Under the pieces are notes generated by a model, which saw nothing but the letters and a program-made list of their open reading frames with translations, ran no database searches and was not told where the DNA came from. 64,000 nucleotides of DNA from SKPT01 sp040905445. GTDB taxonomy: Bacteria; Planctomycetota; Phycisphaerae; Phycisphaerales; Phycisphaeraceae. The translations under genes were made by a program, and so were the position numbers. The DNA lies in assembly GCA_040905445.1 (NCBI GenBank), contig JBBDRN010000014.1, positions 62,001-126,000 of the forward strand. Reading direction: 5' to 3'. Position 1 is the stretch's first letter, and each line of letters opens with the position of its first letter. This document shows, piece by piece, positions 8,810-17,186 of this stretch.

Positions 8810-9862
8810 TTACTGATTGGCGCGGACGCCACCCATACCGCGGTTGACGGCCGAGCGCGGAGCACGGGGGATGTCGCCGGCGACGTTGGCGTCAAAGGGG
8901 TGCTCGCCCTCGGCGCTGGGCTCGGTGGCGACGGGAACTGGCGGGGTCGGCCGCTCGATCATGCGGTGAACGTAGCGGGGGGCGTTGATGGCGAAGACGG
9001 GCCCGCGCCGGCCGCGGAAGTAGCGGATGGAGGCAAAGCGATCCTCGCGGGCCTCGACGTCGCGCTGGTTCTGGCCGCCGCCGCGGCCGCCGCGCCCGCC
9101 GCCGCCCCGGCCGCCGCCGCCACCGCCGCTGTTGTCCTGGACGAGGTCTTCCCACATGCCGGGCGGGACCATCCAGATATCCGGCTCAATGGTGGCACGG
9201 ATGGTGTCGGCGAGTTCGATGGCGCGATCGCGGGTGGTCCACTCCTCGTCGATGTCGGCGTCGCCCTGCCCGCCGCCGCGGCCACCGCGGCCACCGCCAC
9301 CACCGCCGCCGCCGAAGCCACCACTGCCGCCGCCGCCCCCGCTGCCACCGACGACGCTGTCGAGGTCGAACTCGGCCGCCTCGATGAAGTGGGGCACGTC
9401 GATGAGCAGGCCGGTGATCACGTAGTCGCGTCGGACCATGCGGCTGGGGTGGTTGGCCTGCTGGTAGGTGATGATCTCGACGTACCAATCGGTGTAGTCG
9501 TAGCGGAGTTCCTCGAAGCCGGTGGCTTCAAGACGGCTGACGAGCAACTGGAGCATCTGGTCGGCGGGCATGGCGGGCATCTGCGGCAGGCCGGACTGCT
9601 GCCGGGGCCGCACGCCCGCCTCGATCTCGAGCATGTTCCAGTTGATGATGACGGGGATGCCGCTGGCCTCGGAGAAGGACTCGAAGGCCTCCTGCAGCGT
9701 GCCGCTGAGGTCGGCCTCGATGACCTGGTCCAGCCGCTGGTCGACGCTGGGCGGCGGCGACATGGGCTGCTGCTGGGCGTGAGCGGCGGTGCCGAGTGCG
9801 TGCATGGCGAGCATGAGGGTCAGGCCGCCAACCAACCCCTGCCGCGTACGTGAATTCCGCAT
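8810..9862 (-). CDS. Secreted protein with secretin-N-like domains and glycine-rich linkers
   Basis: A 350-residue exported protein with signal peptide at 1-29 ending AHA. Residues 41-135 (DLSGTLQEAFESFSEASGIP, then MLQLLVSRLEATGFEEL) resemble the short N-terminal (STN/N0) domain of secretins. A linker at 172-200 is almost pure Gly with GGRGGRGGG. A second folded segment at about 208-243 ends PDIWMVPPGMWEDL. A second Gly/Arg linker (246-263) precedes residues 276-302 (RFASIRYFRGRRGPVFAINA). No pore domain is present, so it is not itself a secretin. ATG 9862 follows GGGAG; a strong terminator lies downstream. Confidence 0.75.
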   Translation of the reverse strand: MRNSRTRQGLVGGLTLMLAMHALGTAAHAQQQPMSPPPSVDQRLDQVIEADLSGTLQEAFESFSEASGIPVIINWNMLEIEAGVRPRQQSGLPQMPAMPADQMLQLLVSRLEATGFEELRYDYTDWYVEIITYQQANHPSRMVRRDYVITGLLIDVPHFIEAAEFDLDSVVGGSGGGGGSGGFGGGGGGGGRGGRGGGQGDADIDEEWTTRDRAIELADTIRATIEPDIWMVPPGMWEDLVQDNSGGGGGGRGGGGRGGRGGGQNQRDVEAREDRFASIRYFRGRRGPVFAINAPRYVHRMIERPTPPVPVATEPSAEGEHPFDANVAGDIPRAPRSAVNRGMGGVRANQ

Positions 9863-10083
9863 CGATTCGTCTCCCAAATACGGAGTGCCCGATCGTGCTG
9901 TCCGAGCCGGAGACCGCGGCACATGCCGGGTCTGCCTTTGCGATGATACCAGCTTCACCCGTCGACTGCACGCGACGGGTCGGCACCCCTGCCTGCCATG
10001 CGTCGCCACCCGCTCCATCTTACCTCGCAGACGGGTGGGGCTTCAAGTACCCCCCCCCGCCAGCCCCGGCATCCGGGTCGGCG

Positions 10084-11310
10084 TCAGCGGGCGGCGGGCC
10101 TGGTCTTCTGATCGGCATTTTGAGGCCGGCCATTGGGCGGAGCCGGGCCCGCGGCCCAGCGCCGGATCCGCGGCAGGAGGACCTCGACGGCGAGGATCCG
10201 GCCGCAGGCGGCCAGCGGGATGGCGATGAGCATGCCCAGGAGCCCCGCCAGCAGGCCGCCGACGAGCACGGCCAGGAGCACGCCGAGCGGGTCCATGTTG
10301 GTCGCCTGGCCCTGGACGACCGGCTCGACGACCCAGTTATCCAGCGCCTGGGCGAAGAGATAGACCGCGCTGGGCCAGATGACGACGCCCCAGAGGTCGA
10401 AACCGGTCGCGGCGCCGGGGCTGCCGGAGGCGGACTCGAGCCAGGCGAGGGCGACGGCCACGGGCCAGGTGATGGCGACAGCGAAGGGGACGAGGTTGAG
10501 CACGCCGCCGACGAGCCCGAGCACCAGCCAGTAGGGCACCCCGACGAACCACCAGCCCGTGCTGAGGACGACGGCGACGACGCCAGCCTGGACGACGCGG
10601 CCGCGGATGAAGGCGGAGACGGCGCGGTCCATCTTTGCGAGGATGTCGAGCACCTCGGCGCGGTGCCAGGACGGGATCAGCGGCACAAACCAGGCGAGCA
10701 TGCGGTCGAACCGCCAGAGAAAGAAGAAGAAGCAGAAGCAGAAGCAGACGACGATGCTGGCGACGAGGAAGTAGGTGGCGTAGCCGACAGTCGTGCCCAC
10801 AACGCCGAAGCCGACGTCCAGCCACTGCCAGGCGAGCTGGCCGAGGCCCTGGAAATCGAGCGTGACGCGGCCGTCGGGGTCGGTGGTGAGGATGAGCTCG
10901 CGGACCTCGGTGTCGAGGCGACCGATCATCTGCTCGATGTCGAGGTCGAAGGACTCGGCGATGCGGCGCAGGTACTCGGGGAGGTTGCCGACGAGCGACG
11001 CCGCCTGGTCGACGAGGCGCGGGCCAAACCAGATGAGCCCCCCGACGACGGCGAGCAGAACGCTGACGAGCAGGGCCGCGGCGGAAACGGGTCTGGGGAC
11101 GCGGCAGCGGCGCTCCAGCCAGCGGGCGGGCGGTGTCAGGACGTAGGCGAGCACGAGCCCGACGAGCACCGGCAGCAGGATCGGGCGCAGGAGGTAGAGC
11201 AGGCCGAGCAGCGGAGGAACCGCGAGGACCAGCACGAGCATCGCGACAAGGGCCACGAGCAGGGCTTGAAACCACTTGCGGTGCCAGATGGGCGGCTCGG
11301 TGTCCGGCAT
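10084..11310 (-). CDS. AI-2E family permease
   Basis: A 408-residue polytopic membrane protein of the AI-2E/PerM family. There are about eight hydrophobic segments: paired helices at 15-60 and 77-95, a soluble loop with FDLDIEQMIGRL (about 120-150), a very hydrophobic run CFCFCFFFFLWRFD, and the C-terminal set containing GVLNLVPF and DNWVVEPVVQGQATNMDPL, a family signature. Members export small molecules or ions; the substrate here is unknown. A TATGCT box lies 7 nt before the ATG. Stands alone. Confidence 0.88.
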   Translation of the reverse strand: MPDTEPPIWHRKWFQALLVALVAMLVLVLAVPPLLGLLYLLRPILLPVLVGLVLAYVLTPPARWLERRCRVPRPVSAAALLVSVLLAVVGGLIWFGPRLVDQAASLVGNLPEYLRRIAESFDLDIEQMIGRLDTEVRELILTTDPDGRVTLDFQGLGQLAWQWLDVGFGVVGTTVGYATYFLVASIVVCFCFCFFFFLWRFDRMLAWFVPLIPSWHRAEVLDILAKMDRAVSAFIRGRVVQAGVVAVVLSTGWWFVGVPYWLVLGLVGGVLNLVPFAVAITWPVAVALAWLESASGSPGAATGFDLWGVVIWPSAVYLFAQALDNWVVEPVVQGQATNMDPLGVLLAVLVGGLLAGLLGMLIAIPLAACGRILAVEVLLPRIRRWAAGPAPPNGRPQNADQKTRPAAR

Positions 11311-11317
11311 GCGTCAG

Positions 11318-11323
11318 AGCATA
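11318..11323 (-). promoter_or_regulatory. -10-like TATGCT at AI-2E permease start
   Basis: TATGCT on the minus strand, 7 nt before the ATG at 11310, again leaderless-type spacing. Confidence 0.4.
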
Positions 11324-11412
11324 CCGCAATCCGCCGAGGCAGAGGGGCGCGCGGGTGGGGTGCCGCCGAAGCCCATGGATTGGAATCCGTGGGCCTCCGC
11401 ATGCTCAGCGGT

Positions 11413-11808
11413 TCAGGCGTTTTCGGTGAGCGTGAGCTCGGGGTTGAACGCGTCGGCGAAGTCGAAGATGTCGACGAAGTCGGCGAGCGTGTCGTCCTCG
11501 GTCTTGTGCATCAGGCCGGCGTCGACCATGGCGAAGACGATGCGGCCGAAGTCCTCGCTGGTGTTGATATGCCAGCGTCGCAGGACGGTGCGTGCGAGCA
11601 GGCCGTACTCCTTGACCGCGAAGTCGCGCAGGCCGAAGCAGAGCTGCTCGCCGCTGACGTGGCGGCCCTCGCAGGCGTGGTCCTGGTCAACGTCGAGCTC
11701 GCCGTGCGCGTCGCGCACGGTGTGGTCGAGGCCGCGCTGGACGAAGAGGAACGCGTCAAGCGGATAACGGCTTCGTTGAACGACGGCTTGTAGATCCTTC
11801 ACAGGCAT
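11413..11808 (-). CDS. Minf_1886/TIGR04138-like conserved protein
   Basis: A 131-residue soluble protein. The patterns YPLDAFLFVQRGLDHTV near the N-terminus, VSGEQLCFGLRDFAVKEYG and WHINTSEDFGRIVFAMVDAG match, from memory, a small family restricted largely to Planctomycetes and Verrucomicrobia. Its function is unknown. ATG 11808 is chosen because family members begin close to this point. A TTG at 11850 would extend it by 14 residues. A TATAAT at 11868-11873 gives a leader of about 50 nt. Confidence 0.75.
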   Translation of the reverse strand: MPVKDLQAVVQRSRYPLDAFLFVQRGLDHTVRDAHGELDVDQDHACEGRHVSGEQLCFGLRDFAVKEYGLLARTVLRRWHINTSEDFGRIVFAMVDAGLMHKTEDDTLADFVDIFDFADAFNPELTLTENA

Positions 11809-11867
11809 GTCGTGGTTCCACCGACGCCAACTCTTGATCGCCCCGAGCAACTGGTCAGGGCATCCCG

Positions 11868-11873
11868 ATTATA
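11868..11873 (-). promoter_or_regulatory. -10 box (TATAAT) of the TIGR04138-like gene
   Basis: Minus-strand GGGTATAATCGGG. There is no obvious -35 partner. Confidence 0.5.
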
Positions 11874-12029
11874 CCCTAAGAAACGGTCGGGGGGAAAGGC
11901 GAAGCGAGTGAAATCCTACAGAAGAAGCAAGTGCGGAAATGCTGCGGCCGCGAGCCGCGCCGCCCGCGGAGGAGGGCACGCACCACCGGCGCGGCAAGCT
12001 GGGCAATCCGGTCGGCATGCCGGCGGGGG

Positions 12030-13043
12030 CTACTGCGCCAGGCTGTTGACGACGGCCTGGAGGCCCTCCACGACGCGGGCGAGGCGGTCGTAGTCGAGGG
12101 CGCCGGGCAGGTCGGCGAGGGTGTGGTAGGCGTCGTAGCGGAAGGGCAGCGTGTCGGTGACGAGGAAGGCCCCGTAGCCATGCTGCCAGAAGGACCAGTG
12201 ATCGGACCAGCCGACACCCCCGACGCTGCTGGGCAGGGCCGCCCCCTGGGAGGGAAACGCCGCGGCCTGGCGAAAGGCGCCGACGGCCTGGCGGACGAGC
12301 CCCGCGTCACCCGTGCGGGTGATGAAGGCGATGAAGTCGGCGCGCGTCGGGTAGATCAGGCCGATGCCGCGCGTCGGGTACCTCTGACTGTTCTCGGCGT
12401 CGTCGTAATAGCCCAGGCCGTCCATGGACATCATCGCGACGATGTCGTCGCCGCGCTCCCGCGACCGCCGGGCGTGGACGTAGGAGCCGATCTGCTCCGG
12501 ATCGTCGCGCGACAGCTCCTCGTTGACGAAGCTCACGAAGCGCAGCGTCGCCGGCGGCGGGTTGTCGTGAAAGTGCTCGGCGAGGGCGAGCAGCGCCGCG
12601 ACCCCGGACCCGTTGTCGTTGGCGCCCGGTGAGCCCGGGACCGTGTCGTAGTGCGCGCCGACGACGACGATGCGCGCCGGCGCCGCGCGCCCGGGCAGCT
12701 CGGCGACGATGTTGACGAGCTCGCGGCCGTCGTGCTGGTAGGTCTCGCGCTCGACCATGTAGCCGATCTGCTCGAAGCGATGGGCGACCCAGTCGGCGGC
12801 GGCATTGAGCGCCTCGGGGCGATCGACGTGGCGCGGGCCGATCTCGTGGGCGAGGTGGTCGACGTCGGCGCGGAGGCGGTCGGCGAGGGCCGCTTGGTCG
12901 TCGGTGATGGGGGGCAGGGCCCCCTTGTGGCTGCGGCCGGGCATCCAGATCATGAAGGCCCCCACGATGAGCAGGAGGATCGCGGCGGCGGCGAGGCCAA
13001 TCGCGAGGCGAACGAGGGCGGCGCGTGTGGCGAGCTTCAACAT
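12030..13043 (-). CDS. M28-family zinc metallopeptidase, membrane-anchored
   Basis: A 337-residue peptidase with one N-terminal membrane helix (about 10-34), the catalytic domain probably facing outside. Metal and catalytic residues of the M28 aminopeptidase fold are visible: VGAHYDTV with His131 and Asp133, ANDNGSG with the bridging Asp143, VNEE with Glu175/Glu176, SMDGLGY with Asp208, and a late His in GWSDHWSFWQHG. It should remove N-terminal residues from peptides with two zinc ions. Neighbours are unrelated. Confidence 0.9.
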   Translation of the reverse strand: MLKLATRAALVRLAIGLAAAAILLLIVGAFMIWMPGRSHKGALPPITDDQAALADRLRADVDHLAHEIGPRHVDRPEALNAAADWVAHRFEQIGYMVERETYQHDGRELVNIVAELPGRAAPARIVVVGAHYDTVPGSPGANDNGSGVAALLALAEHFHDNPPPATLRFVSFVNEELSRDDPEQIGSYVHARRSRERGDDIVAMMSMDGLGYYDDAENSQRYPTRGIGLIYPTRADFIAFITRTGDAGLVRQAVGAFRQAAAFPSQGAALPSSVGGVGWSDHWSFWQHGYGAFLVTDTLPFRYDAYHTLADLPGALDYDRLARVVEGLQAVVNSLAQ

Positions 13044-13120
13044 GTTGACGCGCTCAGGCTCGGGGCAAATCGTCGCGTGGCGGTCGCGATGCCGGCGGCG
13101 GGCGGGACGCGCCTGCATGG

Positions 13121-13126
13121 TATGCT
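13121..13126 (+). promoter_or_regulatory. -10-like TATGCT at murD start
   Basis: TATGCT lies 6 nt before ATG 13133; GGCGGG fills the gap. Confidence 0.4.
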
Positions 13127-13132
13127 GGCGGG

Positions 13133-14569
13133 ATGGACCTGACCGGCCGGCGCGTTCTCGTCATGGGCCTTGGCCGCTTCGGCGGCGGGGTGGGCGTGAC
13201 GCGGTACCTGGCGCAGCGGGGGGCACAGGTCTGCGTCACCGACCGGCTCTATGCCGAGGCCCTGCGCGAGAGCCTGCTCCAGATCCGCGACCTGCCGGGC
13301 GTCACCTATCGCCTCGGCGGCCACGACGACGCCGACTTCACCGGCGCGGAGCTGGTCGTCGCGAATCCCGCCGTCCCGCCGGGCAATGCCCACCTGCAGG
13401 CGGCGCGCGACGCGGGCGTACCGATCACGAGCGAGATCCGGCTGCTGGTCGACCGCCTGCCAGGGCGCGGGCGGGTCGTCGGCGTAACGGGCTCCGCGGG
13501 CAAGTCGACCGTCACGGCGATGATCGGCCACATCCTCGACCGCTGCTTCGGCCGCGACGCGGCAGCGGGCATCGAGAGCCGCACGCCGCGCGTCTGGGTG
13601 GGCGGCAACATCGGCGGGTCGCTGCTGGCGCGGGTCGACGAGATCGCGCCGGACGACGTGGTGGTGCTCGAGCTCTCGAGCTTCATGCTCCACGCCCTGG
13701 CGGCCGACGGCTGGTCGCCGCACGTCGCGGTGGTCACGAACATCGCGCCCAACCACCTGGACTGGCATGGCTCGTTCGACGCGTACGTGGCGGCGAAGCA
13801 GGTGATCCTCGACCACCAGGGCGAGGCGGATGTGGCGATCCTCGGAGCCGGCGTCGACGCGCTGCTGCGGCCGCGCGCGGGGCAAGTCGTGTCGGGCGCG
13901 GCAGTCGGGGAGCACTCGCTCGCGCCCGCCCTGCCAGGGGCGCACAACGTGGCCAACGCGATGGCGGCGATCCAGGCCGCGGCCGCCCTGGGCGTGGCCC
14001 GCAGCGACGCGGCCGCGGCGCTGGCGGACTTCACGGGCCTGCCTCATCGGCTGCAGCTCGTCGCCGAGCACGCCGGCGTGCGGTACTACAACGACTCGAA
14101 GGCGACGACGCCCGAGGCGGCGCGGCTGGCGATGGCCAGCTTCCCCGCCGGGCGCGTGCACGCGATCCTCGGCGGCGCGGACAAGGGCAGCGACCTGGCC
14201 GAGATGGCGCGCTTCGCACGCGGACACTGCGCCGCGGTCTACACGATCGGCGCCATGGGCGACGCGATCGCCGACGCGGCCACGCGGGGCAGCGCGACCG
14301 ACGACTGGGCGAGCGTGCATGGCTCATCGCGCGCCGCAACGTGTGGCGGCGTGACGTGGGCCGGCGAGGAAGGCGGCGCTGCCATCGTCCGCTGCGGCGA
14401 GCTCGACGTCGCCGTGCGCGAGGCGGTGCGGCGCATCCGTCGCGGCGACGTCGTGCTGCTGAGCCCGGGCTGCGCGTCGCTCGATCAGTTCGCCAGCTAT
14501 GAGCAGCGCGGCGCCCGCTTCGTCGAGGCGGCGCTCAAGCACCTCAGCGAGACGGGCGCCCGCGCGTAG
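13133..14569 (+). CDS. murD: UDP-N-acetylmuramoyl-L-alanine--D-glutamate ligase
   Basis: MurD adds D-glutamate to UDP-MurNAc-L-Ala with ATP, a cytoplasmic step of peptidoglycan synthesis. The 478 residues cover the N-terminal UDP-binding domain (LVMGLGRFGGGVGV), the central ATPase domain with P-loop VTGSAGKST (118-126) and VTNIAPNHLDWHGSFDAY, and the C-terminal domain (YYNDSKATTPEAA and LLSPGCASLDQF). The P-loop reads SAGKST where many MurD proteins have TNGKST. The gene lies apart from other cell-wall genes rather than in a dcw cluster. Confidence 0.95.
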   Translation: MDLTGRRVLVMGLGRFGGGVGVTRYLAQRGAQVCVTDRLYAEALRESLLQIRDLPGVTYRLGGHDDADFTGAELVVANPAVPPGNAHLQAARDAGVPITSEIRLLVDRLPGRGRVVGVTGSAGKSTVTAMIGHILDRCFGRDAAAGIESRTPRVWVGGNIGGSLLARVDEIAPDDVVVLELSSFMLHALAADGWSPHVAVVTNIAPNHLDWHGSFDAYVAAKQVILDHQGEADVAILGAGVDALLRPRAGQVVSGAAVGEHSLAPALPGAHNVANAMAAIQAAAALGVARSDAAAALADFTGLPHRLQLVAEHAGVRYYNDSKATTPEAARLAMASFPAGRVHAILGGADKGSDLAEMARFARGHCAAVYTIGAMGDAIADAATRGSATDDWASVHGSSRAATCGGVTWAGEEGGAAIVRCGELDVAVREAVRRIRRGDVVLLSPGCASLDQFASYEQRGARFVEAALKHLSETGARA

Positions 14570-14633
14570 CCGGGGCGCGGGCGCGCCTTGCTTTGGTAAC
14601 CTGTCATCGTGGCGCGGACAGGGAGGTCTCGCG

Positions 14634-15980
14634 ATGCACGGATATCGATCATCATCGGCGCGCCGGCAACGGGCCTGGCCGCACCTGCTCACCGTCGCCG
14701 CGCTGCTGGCGCTGACGGGGAGCTGCACGCCAACGTCGCGGCTGGAGCCGCCCCCGCAGCAGGTCGTGGCGCCGGACACGACGATGCCGCGGGTCGACGC
14801 GATCCGCGGCGAACCGATCGTTCGCGTGCGCGTCGGGCAGGCACAGCAGCGGGTCACGCTCACCGGCGAGCGCGACGCGGACCGGCTGGTGATCGCGCCG
14901 GGGCCGGCGTCGCGGCAGGCGCGCTCCTTCCCCGGGCCGGTCCAGATCACGCGCGACGGCGACCGCTTCGTCCTCCGCGCGGGCAACGGGCATCGCTATG
15001 CCTGGGCCGTGCCGCGCCTGCGCATCACCCGCCAGGACGGTGACACGCTCCGCCTCGATGGCGATCGCGTCTACCCCGGCGCGATCGTGCTCGTGGCGAC
15101 GCGCGGCGAAGGCGACGCGCAGTTCGACATCGTCAACCACGTGCAGATGGAGCGCTACCTCCCCGGCGTGCTGGAGCGCGAGCTCTACGGGAGCTGGCGT
15201 CCCGCGACGTTCCAGGCCCAGGCGATCGCCGCGCGGTCCTACGCCTTCTTCGAGATGGCCGCCAACCGCGACCGTCACTTCGACATGCACGACTCCTCCG
15301 CGAGCCAGGTGTACGGCGGCTTGAGCGAGCACGCGCCGTCGCTCGCGGCCGTGCGGCGCACGCGCGGCGAGGTGGTCGTGCACGCCAATCGCGTCGTGCC
15401 CGCGTTCTATTCAAGCTGCTGCGGCGGTCTGACGCAGAGCGCGCGCACCGCGTTTCCCGGCCGGGCGCCGGTCGTCGACGTACCGTCGCTGGCGGGTGGC
15501 GTGCAATGCACGAGTTGCGACGCGTCGCCGAACCACCGCTGGGACGCGATCCACCGCTCGCGTGACGACACGGCCCGTCGGATCGCCGCGTGGGGGGCGG
15601 CCAACGGCCACAGCGTCGCGGGCCTGCGCGGGCTCGTGCAGGTGCGGGCGCTCGTCGGGTCCGTGCCGGGCCGGCCGGGTGGCTTCGAACTGGTCGACCA
15701 GCGCGGCACACGCTTCCGCGTCCCGCCCGAGGCGTTGCGCGCCGCGTGCAACCATGAGGCGGAAGACCTGCCTCCCCTGCCGCGCGACCAGCAGCTCCGC
15801 AGCTCGCACGTACGCGTGCAGGTGGCAGGCGGGCGCGTCAGCTTCACGCAGGGGCGCGGCTTCGGCCACGGCGTGGGGCTCTGCCAATGGGGCGCCCAGG
15901 GTCTCGCCGAGCGCGGCCGCAGCGCCCACCAGATCGTGCAGCACTACTACCCCGGTGCGACCATCCGCGCGGCGTATTAG
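14634..15980 (+). CDS. SpoIID/LytB-domain lipoprotein (putative peptidoglycan glycan-strand enzyme)
   Basis: A 448-residue exported protein with signal sequence (17-30) ending TGSC, making Cys31 a probable though imperfect lipid-attachment site. The SpoIID domain shows MERYLPGVLERELYGSW (172-188), QAQAIAARSYAFF (194-206) and the C-terminal block RGFGHGVGLCQWGAQG with HYYPGATI. Family members cut denuded glycan strands of peptidoglycan during sporulation or septal remodelling. ATG 14634 follows GGGAGG. It lies 64 nt after murD on the same strand, so co-expression is possible. Confidence 0.88.
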   Translation: MHGYRSSSARRQRAWPHLLTVAALLALTGSCTPTSRLEPPPQQVVAPDTTMPRVDAIRGEPIVRVRVGQAQQRVTLTGERDADRLVIAPGPASRQARSFPGPVQITRDGDRFVLRAGNGHRYAWAVPRLRITRQDGDTLRLDGDRVYPGAIVLVATRGEGDAQFDIVNHVQMERYLPGVLERELYGSWRPATFQAQAIAARSYAFFEMAANRDRHFDMHDSSASQVYGGLSEHAPSLAAVRRTRGEVVVHANRVVPAFYSSCCGGLTQSARTAFPGRAPVVDVPSLAGGVQCTSCDASPNHRWDAIHRSRDDTARRIAAWGAANGHSVAGLRGLVQVRALVGSVPGRPGGFELVDQRGTRFRVPPEALRAACNHEAEDLPPLPRDQQLRSSHVRVQVAGGRVSFTQGRGFGHGVGLCQWGAQGLAERGRSAHQIVQHYYPGATIRAAY

Positions 15981-16005
15981 GTGTCGACACGGGCGGTGTA
16001 GGGCG

Positions 16006-17052
16006 CTAACGGGTGTGGCGATCGCTGCCGAGGCGTGCGACCATGGCGGTGATGACGAAGCCGGCGGCGATGAGTGCGAGTGCGGCCGAGGCCTGGCCCA
16101 TCGTGGGCTGGAAGAATTCGACCGGGGCCTTGGGGTCGCCGGGGACGATGGAGCGCTGAAACGGCCAGAGGCCGACGATCGCGCCGACGAGCAGGCCCAT
16201 AAGCGCGCCCAGCGTCGCCAGCCCGTGGCGGGCGAGCAGCCCGCGAAGCAAGTGACTGACGCCCACGACACCCGCCACGACGCCGAGGCCGACGGGCAGC
16301 ACAAACGTGAGCGTCAGGCGCAGCAGCTCGGCGACGTCGCGTGCCCCGAGTGCCTGGCGCAGCTCCTCGACGCCGCTGAGCACGGACTCGTAGACGCCGA
16401 GCACGAGCAGGAGGTAGCCGCCGCTGAGGCCGGGGAGGATCATCGCGCTGGCGCCGGCAAGTCCGGCGAGGAAAATGGCCAGGGGCCCGACTCCCTCGGC
16501 GCCGGCCGCGGGCGTGAGCTCCAGGGCCTGCGCCAGGGCGAGCGTCGCCATGGCGACGAGCCCGACGGCCGCGCCGACCCAGACGATGCGGTTGGGCCCG
16601 CCGGCGGCGCGGATCATGCGCCAGAGCACCGGCACGCCGCCGAGCGTCAGGCCGATGAAGAGGCTGTACATGATCCAGCGCTCGTTGATGACGAGCTCGT
16701 GCAGCACGCGTGCCAGCAGCAGGATCGCCAGCGCCGCGGCGGGAACGACCGCGACAAGCGTCAGCATGCTCTCGCGGCGGAAGCGCAGCGACGTGACCTC
16801 GGCGACGGCGGTGATGAAGTGCGGGTAGACGCCGGCCGCGAGCAGCATGGTCGCACCGCTGATGCCGGGCACGAGGTTGGCGAGGCCCATGAGCCCGCCG
16901 CCGAGGATGCCGCGGACGATGAGCACGGGTGTGGGCAGGGCCGGCACCCCGCCACCAGGGCCACTTTCGCCACCCTTGCCATCCCTGTCGCCGTGGCTCG
17001 GGGTGGGGTTGGTTGCGGCGTCCGCCGCCTGTGAAGCCGGTTCGTCATTCAT
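16006..17052 (-). CDS. DUF368 membrane protein (putative undecaprenyl-phosphate translocase)
   Basis: A 348-residue polytopic protein with about nine hydrophobic segments. The repeated DUF368 signatures are GLANLVPGISGATML near residue 60 and GASAMILPGLSGGYLLLVLG in the second half. DUF368 proteins have been proposed as translocases that recycle undecaprenyl phosphate across the membrane. A Gly-rich cytosolic N-terminus (26-37) is encoded by a 9-bp-period repeat (16943-16985). The second ATG of a pair (17052) is best placed behind AAGGA. Confidence 0.85.
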   Translation of the reverse strand: MNDEPASQAADAATNPTPSHGDRDGKGGESGPGGGVPALPTPVLIVRGILGGGLMGLANLVPGISGATMLLAAGVYPHFITAVAEVTSLRFRRESMLTLVAVVPAAALAILLLARVLHELVINERWIMYSLFIGLTLGGVPVLWRMIRAAGGPNRIVWVGAAVGLVAMATLALAQALELTPAAGAEGVGPLAIFLAGLAGASAMILPGLSGGYLLLVLGVYESVLSGVEELRQALGARDVAELLRLTLTFVLPVGLGVVAGVVGVSHLLRGLLARHGLATLGALMGLLVGAIVGLWPFQRSIVPGDPKAPVEFFQPTMGQASAALALIAAGFVITAMVARLGSDRHTR

Positions 17053-17186
17053 CATGTCCTTTTATATCGGCCGATGCATGGAGGGGCACGACCCGCTACA
17101 CATGCGTGCGGCACGCGGCTTGGCGTTGACCGGCGGCGCGGCTAATCTGGCCCCATCCGTCGCGGGGGGACGCAGCGAGGCATGTC

